DNA of 51,997 bases from Pelagibius sp. (GTDB taxonomy: Bacteria > Pseudomonadota > Alphaproteobacteria > Kiloniellales > Kiloniellaceae): assembly GCF_028289705.1 (NCBI RefSeq), contig NZ_JANQOI010000178.1, forward strand, positions 1-51,997, given 5' to 3'. This document shows positions 41,570 through 50,017 of the stretch, one piece after another. The notes under the pieces are model-generated. The model saw only the letters and a program-made list of their open reading frames with translations. It did no database searches and was not told where the DNA came from. A program made the position numbers and the translations under genes. Each line of letters begins with the position of its first letter. Within the stretch, counting starts at the first letter, position 1.

Positions 41570-42838
41570 ATGCTCACCCAGAAGCCTGGCCTGCTGGACC
41601 AGATCCGCGACCGCTTTGCCCATGTCGAGAGCTGTCCGCTTACCGGCCCGCGCATCTTCTTCGAGAACGCTGGCGGCGCCCTGACCCTGAAGACCGTCGT
41701 CGAGACCTCCGCCACCTTTGCCGCTATCCCGGACAACCAGGGGCGCGACAATCCCGCATCCAAGGAACTGGTCCGAGTGATCGACGAGGCCAAGGCCGCC
41801 ATGCGCGTCTTCCTCAACGCCCCCGACGGCCATGTCTTTGTCGGCGAAAGCGGCACCGAAATCCTGTTCCGGCTGATCCGCACCGCCGCCGGCGGGGCCG
41901 CCGAGGGCGGCACCCTGCTGGGCAGCACCCTCGAGCACCCTGCCTCGCGCAGCGCCATGGCGCACTGGGCGGAAAGGAGCGGGCGGTCTCATGTGCTGGT
42001 GCCCCACGACGACGCCAGCGGCACGGTCGGGGTCGACGCCTATCGCCGCCATCTCACGCCCGATCTGCGGGTCGCCACCATCCTCCACACCTCGCCGGTG
42101 ACCGGCATGGCCGTCGCAGTGGCAGAGATCGCCGAAGCCATTCGAGAAGCCGCGCCGGACTGCCTGATTATCGTGGACGGCATCCAGCACGCCAGCCACG
42201 GGCATATCGACATCGCCAGCTACGGCATCGACGGCTACGCGATCTCGCCCTACAAAGTCTTCTCCCGCCACGGCTACGGGATCGGCTGGGCGTCTGAGCG
42301 GCTCACGGCGCTACCCAAGGAACAGCTCCTGGGGGGTCCGGCCGCCAACTGGGAACTGGGCACCCGCGACACCGGAAGCTATGCGACTTTCAGCGACGTC
42401 GTCGACTACTTCGCCTGGCTTGGCAGGCACTTCACCGGGAGCAGCGACCGGCGGCAGCAGATCGAAGCGGCCGCGGCGGCCATCCATGCCCACGAAAAAG
42501 ACCTCACCGATGCCATGCTCTTCGGCAGCGGCAATCTGAAGGGCCTGACCGAGTTGCCGGGGGTCACGATCATCGGCGGAGCCGAGAATCCGGCGCGCGA
42601 AGGCCTCGTCGCCCTCATGGTCGACGGCCTCGACTCCGGCGATCTGGTTTCGGCGTTGCGCGAAGAGGGCATCCGGGTGCACATCCGCAAGAACGACCAC
42701 TACTCCGGCAACATTCTCGATCCGCTCGGTCAGCCATCCTGCATACGGGTCTCGCTCTGCCACTACAACAGCCAGCAGGAAGTCGCCCAGTTCCTGGCGG
42801 CCATGGCCGATATCCTGGGCGAGCACAAAGCGGCCTGA
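41570..42838 (+). CDS. Class V PLP-dependent aminotransferase / cysteine-desulfurase-like enzyme
   Basis: 422 residues. The fold-type I signature YAISPYKVFSRHGYGIGW carries the Schiff-base Lys229. Upstream GSTLEHPASRSAM and DGIQHASHGHIDI provide the His and Asp that hold PLP. GGAENPAREGLVALMVDG and the ending IRVSLCHYNSQQEV are typical of the CsdA/kynureninase-like branch. The active-site cysteine loop of true cysteine desulfurases is not present, so another lyase or transaminase role is likelier. Unlinked to iron-sulfur genes. Confidence 0.86.
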   Translation: MLTQKPGLLDQIRDRFAHVESCPLTGPRIFFENAGGALTLKTVVETSATFAAIPDNQGRDNPASKELVRVIDEAKAAMRVFLNAPDGHVFVGESGTEILFRLIRTAAGGAAEGGTLLGSTLEHPASRSAMAHWAERSGRSHVLVPHDDASGTVGVDAYRRHLTPDLRVATILHTSPVTGMAVAVAEIAEAIREAAPDCLIIVDGIQHASHGHIDIASYGIDGYAISPYKVFSRHGYGIGWASERLTALPKEQLLGGPAANWELGTRDTGSYATFSDVVDYFAWLGRHFTGSSDRRQQIEAAAAAIHAHEKDLTDAMLFGSGNLKGLTELPGVTIIGGAENPAREGLVALMVDGLDSGDLVSALREEGIRVHIRKNDHYSGNILDPLGQPSCIRVSLCHYNSQQEVAQFLAAMADILGEHKAA

Positions 42839-42884
42839 AGCCGCCACGGGACGCAGGGGTGCCAAGGGCCGATAGCCAGGAGAG

Positions 42885-43781
42885 CTACTCGGCCCGCTGC
42901 AGCACCGCCGTCTTCAGCAGGCGCCGCTCGCGGTAGAAAGTGTAGATCCCGGTGCCGACCACGATGACGCTGCCGACCCAGGTCCAGAAGTCGGGAATCT
43001 CCCCGAACAGCACCAGACCCAGCACCATCGCCCAGATCAGCACGGTGTAGCGGAAGGGCGAGGTGAAGCTCACCTCGCCCACCCGCATGGCCATCACGGC
43101 GAAAAGATAGCCGAAGAAGATGAACAGCGCGGCACCGGCCAGCAGGGCCAGCGCGCCGCCGCTGACAGGCTGCCAGGTTTCGGTGAAGCTCAGGACACCG
43201 CCCACCAGGGTGATCGCCAGCGACGAGACCAGAGCGACGAAGGCGGAGGGAACGCCCGCCCCCAGGCGACGGGTCGAAAGGTCGCGCAGCACGATGAAGC
43301 CCACGGCGGCCACGGCCCAGAGCGCATAGGCGTTGAAGCCCTCGCCGCCGGGCCGCACGATGATCAGCATCCCGGCAAAGCCAAGGCTGATCGCGCTGTA
43401 GCGGCGCCAGCCCACGGCTTCGCCGAGGAAGAGGGCAGCGGCGAGGGTCACCGCCAGAGGCAGGGCCTGCAGGATGGCGGTGGCGTTGGCGATGGGCATG
43501 TTGAAGAGCGCGGTCAGGAAACAAAGCGTGCCGCCGATCTCGCCGACCGCACGCAGCGCAATCACCCGGGTGTCCTGGCCTGTCGGCCGATAGAACAGCG
43601 CCCTGCGCTGCCAGGCGAGAACACCCATCAGCGCGCTGGCGAAGACCCCGCGCAGCACAAGGATCTGGAACAGGCCCATCTCGGCCGACACCAGTTTGAT
43701 CAGTCCATCGTTCAGCGCGAAGCCCGCCATGCTGACGGACATGAAGAGGGCGCCGCGGAGGTTGTCGGAGAAAGCGCTCAT
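42885..43781 (-). CDS. EamA/DMT-family transporter
   Basis: 298 residues with ten hydrophobic segments in two EamA repeats (IANATAILQALPLAVTLAAA in the first, FTSPFRYTVLIWAMVLGLVLFGE in the second, ending VIVVGTGIYTFYRERR). Drug/metabolite exporters of this kind move amino acids or related metabolites across the inner membrane. It lies 36 bp downstream of the MttB-family gene on the same strand and is likely co-transcribed, possibly exporting or importing a methylated compound. Confidence 0.9.
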   Translation of the reverse strand: MSAFSDNLRGALFMSVSMAGFALNDGLIKLVSAEMGLFQILVLRGVFASALMGVLAWQRRALFYRPTGQDTRVIALRAVGEIGGTLCFLTALFNMPIANATAILQALPLAVTLAAALFLGEAVGWRRYSAISLGFAGMLIIVRPGGEGFNAYALWAVAAVGFIVLRDLSTRRLGAGVPSAFVALVSSLAITLVGGVLSFTETWQPVSGGALALLAGAALFIFFGYLFAVMAMRVGEVSFTSPFRYTVLIWAMVLGLVLFGEIPDFWTWVGSVIVVGTGIYTFYRERRLLKTAVLQRAE

Positions 43782-43817
43782 GGCGCAGCGACCATAACCG
43801 ACGCGCGCTGAGATGAG

Positions 43818-45362
43818 CTATGCTGCTTCTGCACCCCCCTCCGCCGTTCGCCGGGCGACGAAGGCGTCCAGTTCTTCCTTGACCGCCGGATCCAGCGGCG
43901 GCGGGCTGTAGTCCGCCAGCACGGCCTTGAACAGGCGGTTGGCGCGCTGGGTGGCGGTTTCGCTGCCCGCCTCCTCCCAGGTCTCGAAGTTGCGCCAGTC
44001 GGAGAGGATGGGGCTGTAGAAGGCGGTCTCGTAGCGCTCCAGAGTGTGGGCGGCACCGAAGAAGTGGCCGCCGGGGCCGACCTCACGGATCGCTTCCAGC
44101 CCGATGGCGTCCTCACTGACGTCCAAGGGGCGCAGGAACTCCGCCATCATCTGCAGCATCTCCGCATCCAGCACGAACTTCTCGAAGGAGGCGCAGAGCC
44201 CGCCCTCCAGCCATCCGGTCCCATGCATGACGAAGTTGGCGTGGCCCATCACCGCACCCCAGATCGACATCTGGGACTCATAGGCCGCCTGGGCGTCGAC
44301 GCAGTTGGCGGCATTGGCGTTGGAGGAGCGGTAGGGGATGCCCAGATGGCGGGCGAGCTGCCCGCCCGCCAGGGCGGCGCGACTGTATTCCGGCGTGCCG
44401 AAGGCCGGCGCCCCGGACTTCATGTCGACGTTGGAGGTGAAACCGCCGTAGATCACCGGCGCGCCGGGATTGACCAGTTGGGTGAAGGCAAGCCCCGCCA
44501 TGGCCTCGGCATGCTGCTGGGCCAAGGCGCCGGCCACCGTGGCCGGGCTCATGGCGCCGGAGAGAGTAAAGGGCGTGATGACCACGGCCTGGTTGCGCCG
44601 CGCCAGTTCGATCAGCCCCTCGATCATCGGCCCGTCGAGACGCAATGGCGAGGAGGTGTTGATGATGGAAAAGAGGCAGGTCTTGGCCGCCAGCTCGGAC
44701 TCCGTCAGCCCATGGCCGATGCGCACCAGTTCCAGCGCATCGAGGATGCGGGTGCGGCCGAGGGAGTAGGCGTGAAACACCTTGTCGGTGAGTGTCAGGC
44801 AGTCGCGCAGGCAGTCCAGATGCCGGGTCGCCGGCGGCAGGTCGACGGGCTCCACCGGATAGCCGGCGATGAACTGGACGATGTTGAAGGCCTGGGAGAG
44901 CCGCAGCAGGTTTTGATAGTCCTGCTGGTTACCGGGCCGCCGGCCACCGTCGAGGTCCGAGGCGTTGGGTGCCGAGGCGATGCTGCCGAAGGCGATGTGG
45001 CGCCCGCCGATCTCCAGATTGTGGGCCGGGTTGCGGGCATGCAGGGTGAAGCGCGCCGGCGCCTTCGCCAGAGCCTCCTGAATCAGGCCCCGGTCGAAGC
45101 GCACCCGCTCGCTGCCCGGCTCCACCGTGGCGCCGGCCTTGGCGAGGATATCGAGGGCCTCAGGATGGAGGAAGTCCATGCCGACTTCCTCCAGGATGCG
45201 GAAGGCCGCCTCGCTGATGCGCTCGACATGATGGTCCCGCAGCACCCGGATCGGTTCGTAGGGGTTTTCCAGCAGCCGCCAGTCGAGCTGTTTCAGAGCG
45301 CCGCCCGGCCTGCGCTCGCCCTGCCCGCGCCGCCCCCCGCGGCGTGAGGTCTCCCGTGCCAT
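43818..45362 (-). CDS. Trimethylamine methyltransferase (MttB) family protein, non-pyrrolysine type
   Basis: 514 residues from ATG 45362, with GGGGAG 6 nt upstream. The MttB barrel is shown by ISEAAFRILEEVGMDFLHPE, PFTLSGAMSPATVAGALAQ, MKSGAPAFGTPEYSRAALA, DAQAAYESQMSIWGAVMGHA and GWLEGGLCASFEKFVLDAEM. The frame is uninterrupted, without the in-frame amber codon of pyrrolysine MttB. It therefore belongs to the large group whose studied members (MtgB on glycine betaine, MtpB on proline betaine) demethylate quaternary amines with a corrinoid protein. No corrinoid protein gene is adjacent. It is divergent from a sarcosine-oxidase-like flavoprotein. Confidence 0.9.
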   Translation of the reverse strand: MARETSRRGGRRGQGERRPGGALKQLDWRLLENPYEPIRVLRDHHVERISEAAFRILEEVGMDFLHPEALDILAKAGATVEPGSERVRFDRGLIQEALAKAPARFTLHARNPAHNLEIGGRHIAFGSIASAPNASDLDGGRRPGNQQDYQNLLRLSQAFNIVQFIAGYPVEPVDLPPATRHLDCLRDCLTLTDKVFHAYSLGRTRILDALELVRIGHGLTESELAAKTCLFSIINTSSPLRLDGPMIEGLIELARRNQAVVITPFTLSGAMSPATVAGALAQQHAEAMAGLAFTQLVNPGAPVIYGGFTSNVDMKSGAPAFGTPEYSRAALAGGQLARHLGIPYRSSNANAANCVDAQAAYESQMSIWGAVMGHANFVMHGTGWLEGGLCASFEKFVLDAEMLQMMAEFLRPLDVSEDAIGLEAIREVGPGGHFFGAAHTLERYETAFYSPILSDWRNFETWEEAGSETATQRANRLFKAVLADYSPPPLDPAVKEELDAFVARRTAEGGAEAA

Positions 45363-45724
45363 ACCCACTCCCCGGCCGCTTCTTGCGGCCATGTGTTGAG
45401 GCGCATATCGGCGCCCGGTTTTCGGGGTCAGGCGCCCGAGATGGCGCCGCAGTCCTGGGCCCCCGCAGGCCCTCGTAGCTCCGCCAAATTGTATATACAA
45501 GCTGGGAAAGTCTCGTGTATAGACGACAGGCGCTTGTCGCTCCGGCCCAAAACGCGCGGGGCAGAGGCGGTTTCAGTCCGCCCGGCGGCAGGCCGGAAAG
45601 GGTCGGAGTCACTCCGCCCGGCGCAGACGGGAAGCGGCGCGCGTCCTTCCTAGCGGGCCAGACGGTCAAGGTGGGCGCCGGGGGGAAGGGCTGCGTCGAA
45701 CAGACCTGACAAGGACACCCCACC
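45363..45724. other. Divergent leader region between the MttB-family and flavoprotein genes
   Basis: 362 bp. It contains the palindrome TTGTATATACAA and, nearer the flavoprotein, a GC-rich stretch with two near-copies of TCCGCCCGGCG(G)CAG (45577-45591 and 45613-45626, 36-nt period), each followed by a (C)CGG(G)AA run. The second block could fold as tandem hairpins in the 5' leader of the flavoprotein mRNA. No open frame is convincing. Confidence 0.5.
45489..45500. promoter_or_regulatory. Palindrome TTGTATATACAA (candidate operator)
   Basis: A perfect 12-bp palindrome 127 bp upstream of the MttB-family start, in the only AT-rich spot of the divergent region. It resembles GntR-type sites. No regulator gene is adjacent, so the binding protein would be encoded elsewhere. 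Confidence 0.5.
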
Positions 45725-47059
45725 ATGACCGTACTTCCGGAATCGAAAAGCTATGTCATCGCCGGGGCCGGCATTCACGGCCTCTCCACCGCCTGGCATC
45801 TGGCCATGGAGCTGGAGGCCCGCGGCAAGGGCTCCGGCAAGGACATCGTCGTCCTCGACAAAACCGCGCCCGGCGCTGGGGCCAGCGGCATCGCCTGCGG
45901 CTGCGTGCGCAACTTCTACATGACCGAGGCGCTGCACCCCATCCTGCGCCACTCCGTCGACGTCTGGATGGAGGACCCGGTGCGCTTCGGCTTTCAGCAG
46001 GTCGGCTACATCTCCGTCGGCGAGGAGAACCAGGTCGCCGACTACGAGCGCATGACCAAGAGCCAGAACGCCGCCGGCTATCACTCCGACATCTATGTCG
46101 GCAAGGAGGCCAAGGACTTCCTGAGAGGTTACTGGCCGGACTTCAACACCGAGAACGTCGGCGTCGCCATTCACGAGAAACCTTCGGGCTACGCTGGCAC
46201 CCGTCAGGCCATCGCCGGACTCGCCGAGAAGTGCGCCCAGCACGGCGTGCAGATCCTCTCCGGCGTCGAGGTGACCGGCTACGACCTCACCAACGGGCGC
46301 ATCTCCAAGCTGCACACCAATCTGGGCGACATCGCCTGCGACGTCGCGGTGCTCTGCTACGGCGCCTGGATCGGCAAGCACTGGGAGATGCTGGGCAAGG
46401 CCGACACCATCGAGGCGAAGTATCCCGACGGCGGCACCAACACGCTGGACATGTGGACCTACTGGCGCCTGCTGGAGGGCGAGGTCTACATCGACCAGCC
46501 CTACCGCGACAGCCGCGACCTCGACCCGCCGGTGCTCCACGTCGAGTTGATGAACACGCCGGTGGTGAACGAGGAGACCGGCGCGGAGATCTCCGACCAC
46601 CTCTACGTCTACTGGAAGAACGGCGCCGAGCGCATGGAGCGTGCCGGGGTGCAGGGCGGCACCATCCCCATCAAGATCGGTCCCAAGGCGGTGCTCGATC
46701 CCTACGGCTGGGACAACGCCGAGTACCAGGCCGACGAGTGGTTCGCCGACTACCTGACCGCCGCCATGGGCTATCTCATGCCGCGCTTCAAGGGCCATCG
46801 GAAGAACTTCAAGGACCGGCCCAACGGCGGCATCGGCGCCTTCACGCCGGACAACGTGCCGATTTTCGACTGGATCCTGCCCAACGCCTACATGATCGCC
46901 GACTCCAACCACGGCTTCAAAATGACCGGCGTCGGCAAGCTGGTGGCCAGGATCCTGGCGGGCGACAACCGGGTGGCGGAGCTGGAGCCCTTCGCCTTCT
47001 CGCGCTTCGCCGAAGGCCGCACCTTCGGCGCCTCCAACAGCCACTGTCCCTGGGTCTAG
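45725..47059 (+). CDS. FAD-dependent oxidoreductase, sarcosine-oxidase-beta-like (DAO family)
   Basis: 444 residues; AAGGA 9 nt before the ATG. The FAD motif is YVIAGAGIHGLSTAWHLA, then GASGIACGCVRNFYM where family members hold the flavin. A substrate domain follows, and the C-terminal signature is FTPDNVPIFDWI then ADSNHGFKMTGVGKLVARIL. DAO-fold enzymes oxidise N-methyl or secondary amines. Its divergent pairing with an MttB-family methyltransferase suggests it handles the partly demethylated amine, or removes methyl groups in parallel. Substrate unassigned. Confidence 0.88.
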   Translation: MTVLPESKSYVIAGAGIHGLSTAWHLAMELEARGKGSGKDIVVLDKTAPGAGASGIACGCVRNFYMTEALHPILRHSVDVWMEDPVRFGFQQVGYISVGEENQVADYERMTKSQNAAGYHSDIYVGKEAKDFLRGYWPDFNTENVGVAIHEKPSGYAGTRQAIAGLAEKCAQHGVQILSGVEVTGYDLTNGRISKLHTNLGDIACDVAVLCYGAWIGKHWEMLGKADTIEAKYPDGGTNTLDMWTYWRLLEGEVYIDQPYRDSRDLDPPVLHVELMNTPVVNEETGAEISDHLYVYWKNGAERMERAGVQGGTIPIKIGPKAVLDPYGWDNAEYQADEWFADYLTAAMGYLMPRFKGHRKNFKDRPNGGIGAFTPDNVPIFDWILPNAYMIADSNHGFKMTGVGKLVARILAGDNRVAELEPFAFSRFAEGRTFGASNSHCPWV

Positions 47060-47137
47060 CCTGCGGAGACTTTGGCACAGCCTATCGGGGCCGGGCCTTG
47101 AGGTGCCGGCCCCGCCCTCTTTCGAACCCCAAGTCCC

Positions 47138-48673
47138 GTGACCGACAGCCCCTCACCCATCGCCCTCACCGGACAGGATCTCGACGCCGGGACCCTGGCC
47201 GAGATCGCGCGCGGCGGCCGCGGCGTTGCCATTGCGCCAGAGGCCAAGGCACGTCTGGCAGCAGGCCGCAGCGTGGTGGAAGCGGCCATCGACAGCGGCG
47301 CGGCGGTCTACGGCATCACCCGAGGTCTCGGACCGCAGGTGACCCACAGCCTGGATCGCGGCGAGCTGGCGGACTTCTCCCTGCGCACCCTGCGGGGACG
47401 GGCCCACGGCATCGGCCCCGCCCTACCACGCGACCAGGTGCGCGCGGTCATGGCGGTGCGGCTGAACGGCCTGCTCAACGGCGGGGCCGGGATTACCCCG
47501 GCCATTGCCGAGTTGCTGGCCGAGTTCCTGAACCGAAAGCTGCATCCGGTCCTGCCGTCCATCGGCTCCGTCGGGGCCAGCGACCTGCTGATCCTCGCCC
47601 ACCTGGGTCTCGCGCTGGTCGGTGAGGGAGAGATCGAGTCCGGCGGGGTTGCCCGCCCGGCCGCCGAGGCCCTGGCCGAAGCGGGACTGACCCCGGCGAC
47701 CCTCGGCCCCAAGGACGGTATCGCGCTCTGCAGCGCCTCGTCCTTCTCCGCCGGCCTCGCCGGCCTGCTGCTCCATGATACCGCCGCGCTCTGGCGCCTC
47801 GCACAACTGGCGGCGGCGCTGAGCCTGGAGGCCTATCGCGGCAACCTCTCGCCCCACGACCCGGCGGTGACGGCAGCGCGTCCCGCCCCCGGACAGACCG
47901 CCGCCTCGGCCCATCTGCTGGAAACCCTGACGGGCAGTGCGCTGATGGACCAGAGCCAGGCCCGCCGCCTGCAGGACCCGATCTCGCTGCGCGCCGTCGG
48001 CCCTGTCCACGGCAGCCTGCTGGCGGCCCTGCAATTCCTCGCACCCGCCGTCCTCGCCGAGATCAACGGCGCCGGCGACAACCCGCTGGTGGTGGCGGAA
48101 CGGGAGACCCTGATCGCCAACGCCAACTTCCACACGCCCGCTCTGGCCTTGGCGCTCGAGACCCTGGGTCAGGCCTTTGCGCAAACCGGGGCGCTCTCGG
48201 TGTCGCGCGCCGCCAAGCACCTGACACCGCGCCTCAGCGACCTGCCGGACAGCCTGTCGCCGCGCGGGCCCGGCAACACCGGCTACGCGCCCTTTCTGAA
48301 GACCGGCGAAGCCCTGCTGCAGGAGCTGCGCCATCTCGCCCAGCCCGCCATCCCCGACCTGCGCTGGGCCGCCGACGGCGTGGAGGACGACATCACCGCC
48401 GCTCCGCTGGCCGCCAAGAAAGCGACCGACGCGCTGGGGCGGCTGCGCCTGCTGCTCGGCGTCGAACTGATGGTCGCCGCCCAGGCCCTTGAACTGCGCG
48501 CGCCCGAAGGCGTTGCGTCTGTCGTCGCCGACGCCCTGCAGAGCATCCGCACCGCCGTGCCCCGGCTCGACGAAGACCGTTCCCTCGCCGGCGATCTGGA
48601 GAGGCTCGACCGGGACCTCCTGCAGACCGGCCTGCTGTTGTCGCAAGCGCGAGTCCCGCCCCTTCCAGACTGA
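47138..48673 (+). CDS. Histidine/aromatic ammonia-lyase family protein with altered MIO motif
   Basis: 511 residues from GTG 47138. The fold is clearly HAL-like: Tyr58 in VYGITRGLG, GSVGAS near residues 143-148, LQDPISLRAVGPVHG, NGAGDNPLVV and the helical C-terminus. The MIO cofactor normally forms from Ala-Ser-Gly in GSVGASGDLAPLAH. Here the sequence reads GSVGASDLLILAH, so A147-S148 is followed by Asp149 and one residue is missing. YGVNTGFG has also become YGITRGLG. Standard MIO chemistry may therefore be lost. Ergothionase, as I recall it, is a lyase that eliminates trimethylamine from ergothioneine. With an MttB-family gene nearby, a trimethylammonium-lyase is plausible. It lies 78 bp after the flavoprotein, same strand. 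Confidence 0.85.
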   Translation: MTDSPSPIALTGQDLDAGTLAEIARGGRGVAIAPEAKARLAAGRSVVEAAIDSGAAVYGITRGLGPQVTHSLDRGELADFSLRTLRGRAHGIGPALPRDQVRAVMAVRLNGLLNGGAGITPAIAELLAEFLNRKLHPVLPSIGSVGASDLLILAHLGLALVGEGEIESGGVARPAAEALAEAGLTPATLGPKDGIALCSASSFSAGLAGLLLHDTAALWRLAQLAAALSLEAYRGNLSPHDPAVTAARPAPGQTAASAHLLETLTGSALMDQSQARRLQDPISLRAVGPVHGSLLAALQFLAPAVLAEINGAGDNPLVVAERETLIANANFHTPALALALETLGQAFAQTGALSVSRAAKHLTPRLSDLPDSLSPRGPGNTGYAPFLKTGEALLQELRHLAQPAIPDLRWAADGVEDDITAAPLAAKKATDALGRLRLLLGVELMVAAQALELRAPEGVASVVADALQSIRTAVPRLDEDRSLAGDLERLDRDLLQTGLLLSQARVPPLPD

Positions 48674-48772
48674 AGGTGTTCGCATCAGGAGTTCATCCCG
48701 GCCGAGGTGCTTCCCTTCCTCGCAAGGCTGGGATATACCCCGGCGGCGCAGCGCGCGCAGGCGGCGGACATT

Positions 48773-48784
48773 TCACATTTGTGA
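48773..48784. promoter_or_regulatory. Dyad TCACATTTGTGA upstream of phnM
   Basis: TCACA-TT-TGTGA, a perfect dyad 17 bp before the phnM start. Operator-like, binder unknown. Confidence 0.35.
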
Positions 48785-48801
48785 CAGGTGGGGGCAGGAC
48801 C

Positions 48802-49935
48802 ATGACGACGTCTGTTTGCCTGAAGGGCGGTCAGGTGCTGACGCCCCAGGGCGATCTCGAAATTGCCGATGTTCACATCGCCGAAGGCCGGATCGTCGAG
48901 TCGCCGGCGGCCGACAGCCTGACCATCGATTGCCGCGGGTACTGCGTGCTGCCCGGCATGGTCGACGTCCATGGCGACGCCTTTGAGCTGGAGCTGCATC
49001 CGCGCCCGGGCGTCGATATCGCCTTTCCCATCGCCATGGGCTCGGTGGACCGGCAATTGCTGGCCAACGGCATTACCACCGCCTTTCACGGCTTGACGTT
49101 GTCCTGGGAGCCGGGCGCGCGCAGCCTCGACGCCGGGCGCCGCTTTATGGATGGGCTGCAGGCTCTGCGCCCTCGCTTGACGGCCGATCACCGGGTTCAA
49201 CTGCGCTGGGAGACCTTTGCCCACGACGCCATCGAGGATCTCGGCCGCTGGCTCGGCCAGCAGCCGACGCCGGCCATCGCCTTCAACGATCACACCACCG
49301 CGACCATGGAAAAGGTCCAAGCCGGCAACCACAAGAAGCTCGGCCAGTGGGCCCAGCGCGCCGGCCTCTCGGTGGAGCAATACCTGGCCGAGGTCGACGC
49401 CGTCGGGCGCCGCGCGCCGGAGGTCCCGGCCAAGATACGGGAGGTCGCGGGTCTCGCCCGCCGGCAGAACGCCATCATGCTGTCCCATGACGAGCGAAGC
49501 TGTGACGAGCGCGCGACCCACCGAGATCTCGGGATGCAGGTCTGCGAGTTTCCGCTGGCCCGTGTGGTGGCCGAAGACGCGGTCGCCCGCGGCGAACACG
49601 TCATCTTGGGCGGCCCGAACGTCATTCGGGGCGGCAGCCACACCGGCGCCATGTCAGCCGAGGAGGCCATCGGCGACGGCCTCTGCACCGTGCTGGCCTC
49701 CGACTACTACTACCCCAGCCTGTTGCACGCCGCCGAGGGTCTCGTCGATCGCGGCGTGCTGTCCCTGAGCGCGGCCTGGGACCTCGTCTCCAGCAACCCG
49801 GCGGCGGCGATGGGGCTGCAGGATCGCGGAAGGATCGAGGTCGGTTGCCGCGCCGATGTCGTCGTGATCGACTGCTCCGGTCCCTGGCGCCTCGTCCACA
49901 CCCTCGCTGGCGGCGAAGTCGTCCTCAGGCTCTGA
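48802..49935 (+). CDS. phnM: Alpha-D-ribose 1-methylphosphonate 5-triphosphate diphosphatase (PhnM)
   Basis: 377 residues from ATG 48802, matching the size of E. coli PhnM. Amidohydrolase metal-binding motifs are VLPGMVDVHGDAFELELHPR, AFNDHTT and IMLSHDERSCDE. GGPNVIRGGSHTG and ASDYYYPSLLHAA are PhnM signatures. In C-P lyase pathways it removes pyrophosphate from the triphosphate intermediate. No other phn gene, apart from a distant PhnD-like protein at 37998, is in the window. It follows the lyase gene by about 130 bp. Orphan phnM copies could serve a C-P lyase set elsewhere or act on another phosphoester. Confidence 0.92.
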   Translation: MTTSVCLKGGQVLTPQGDLEIADVHIAEGRIVESPAADSLTIDCRGYCVLPGMVDVHGDAFELELHPRPGVDIAFPIAMGSVDRQLLANGITTAFHGLTLSWEPGARSLDAGRRFMDGLQALRPRLTADHRVQLRWETFAHDAIEDLGRWLGQQPTPAIAFNDHTTATMEKVQAGNHKKLGQWAQRAGLSVEQYLAEVDAVGRRAPEVPAKIREVAGLARRQNAIMLSHDERSCDERATHRDLGMQVCEFPLARVVAEDAVARGEHVILGGPNVIRGGSHTGAMSAEEAIGDGLCTVLASDYYYPSLLHAAEGLVDRGVLSLSAAWDLVSSNPAAAMGLQDRGRIEVGCRADVVVIDCSGPWRLVHTLAGGEVVLRL

Positions 49936-50017
49936 TCCCGCTTCTTCTTCGGCGGTCAATCTGGACAGCGGTGGCAGCGGGCCTCATGGATCGACATCGA
50001 ACCGGGGGCGTCTCGCA

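Noticed and set aside
43818-45362. Pyrrolysine-containing MttB
   Set aside because: The frame reads through without any in-frame TAG, so it is a non-pyrrolysine homologue.
45541-45724. Glycine or cobalamin riboswitch upstream of the flavoprotein
   Set aside because: The tandem GC-rich repeats lack the conserved glycine-aptamer core and the cobalamin B12-box; kept only as an unexplained structured leader.
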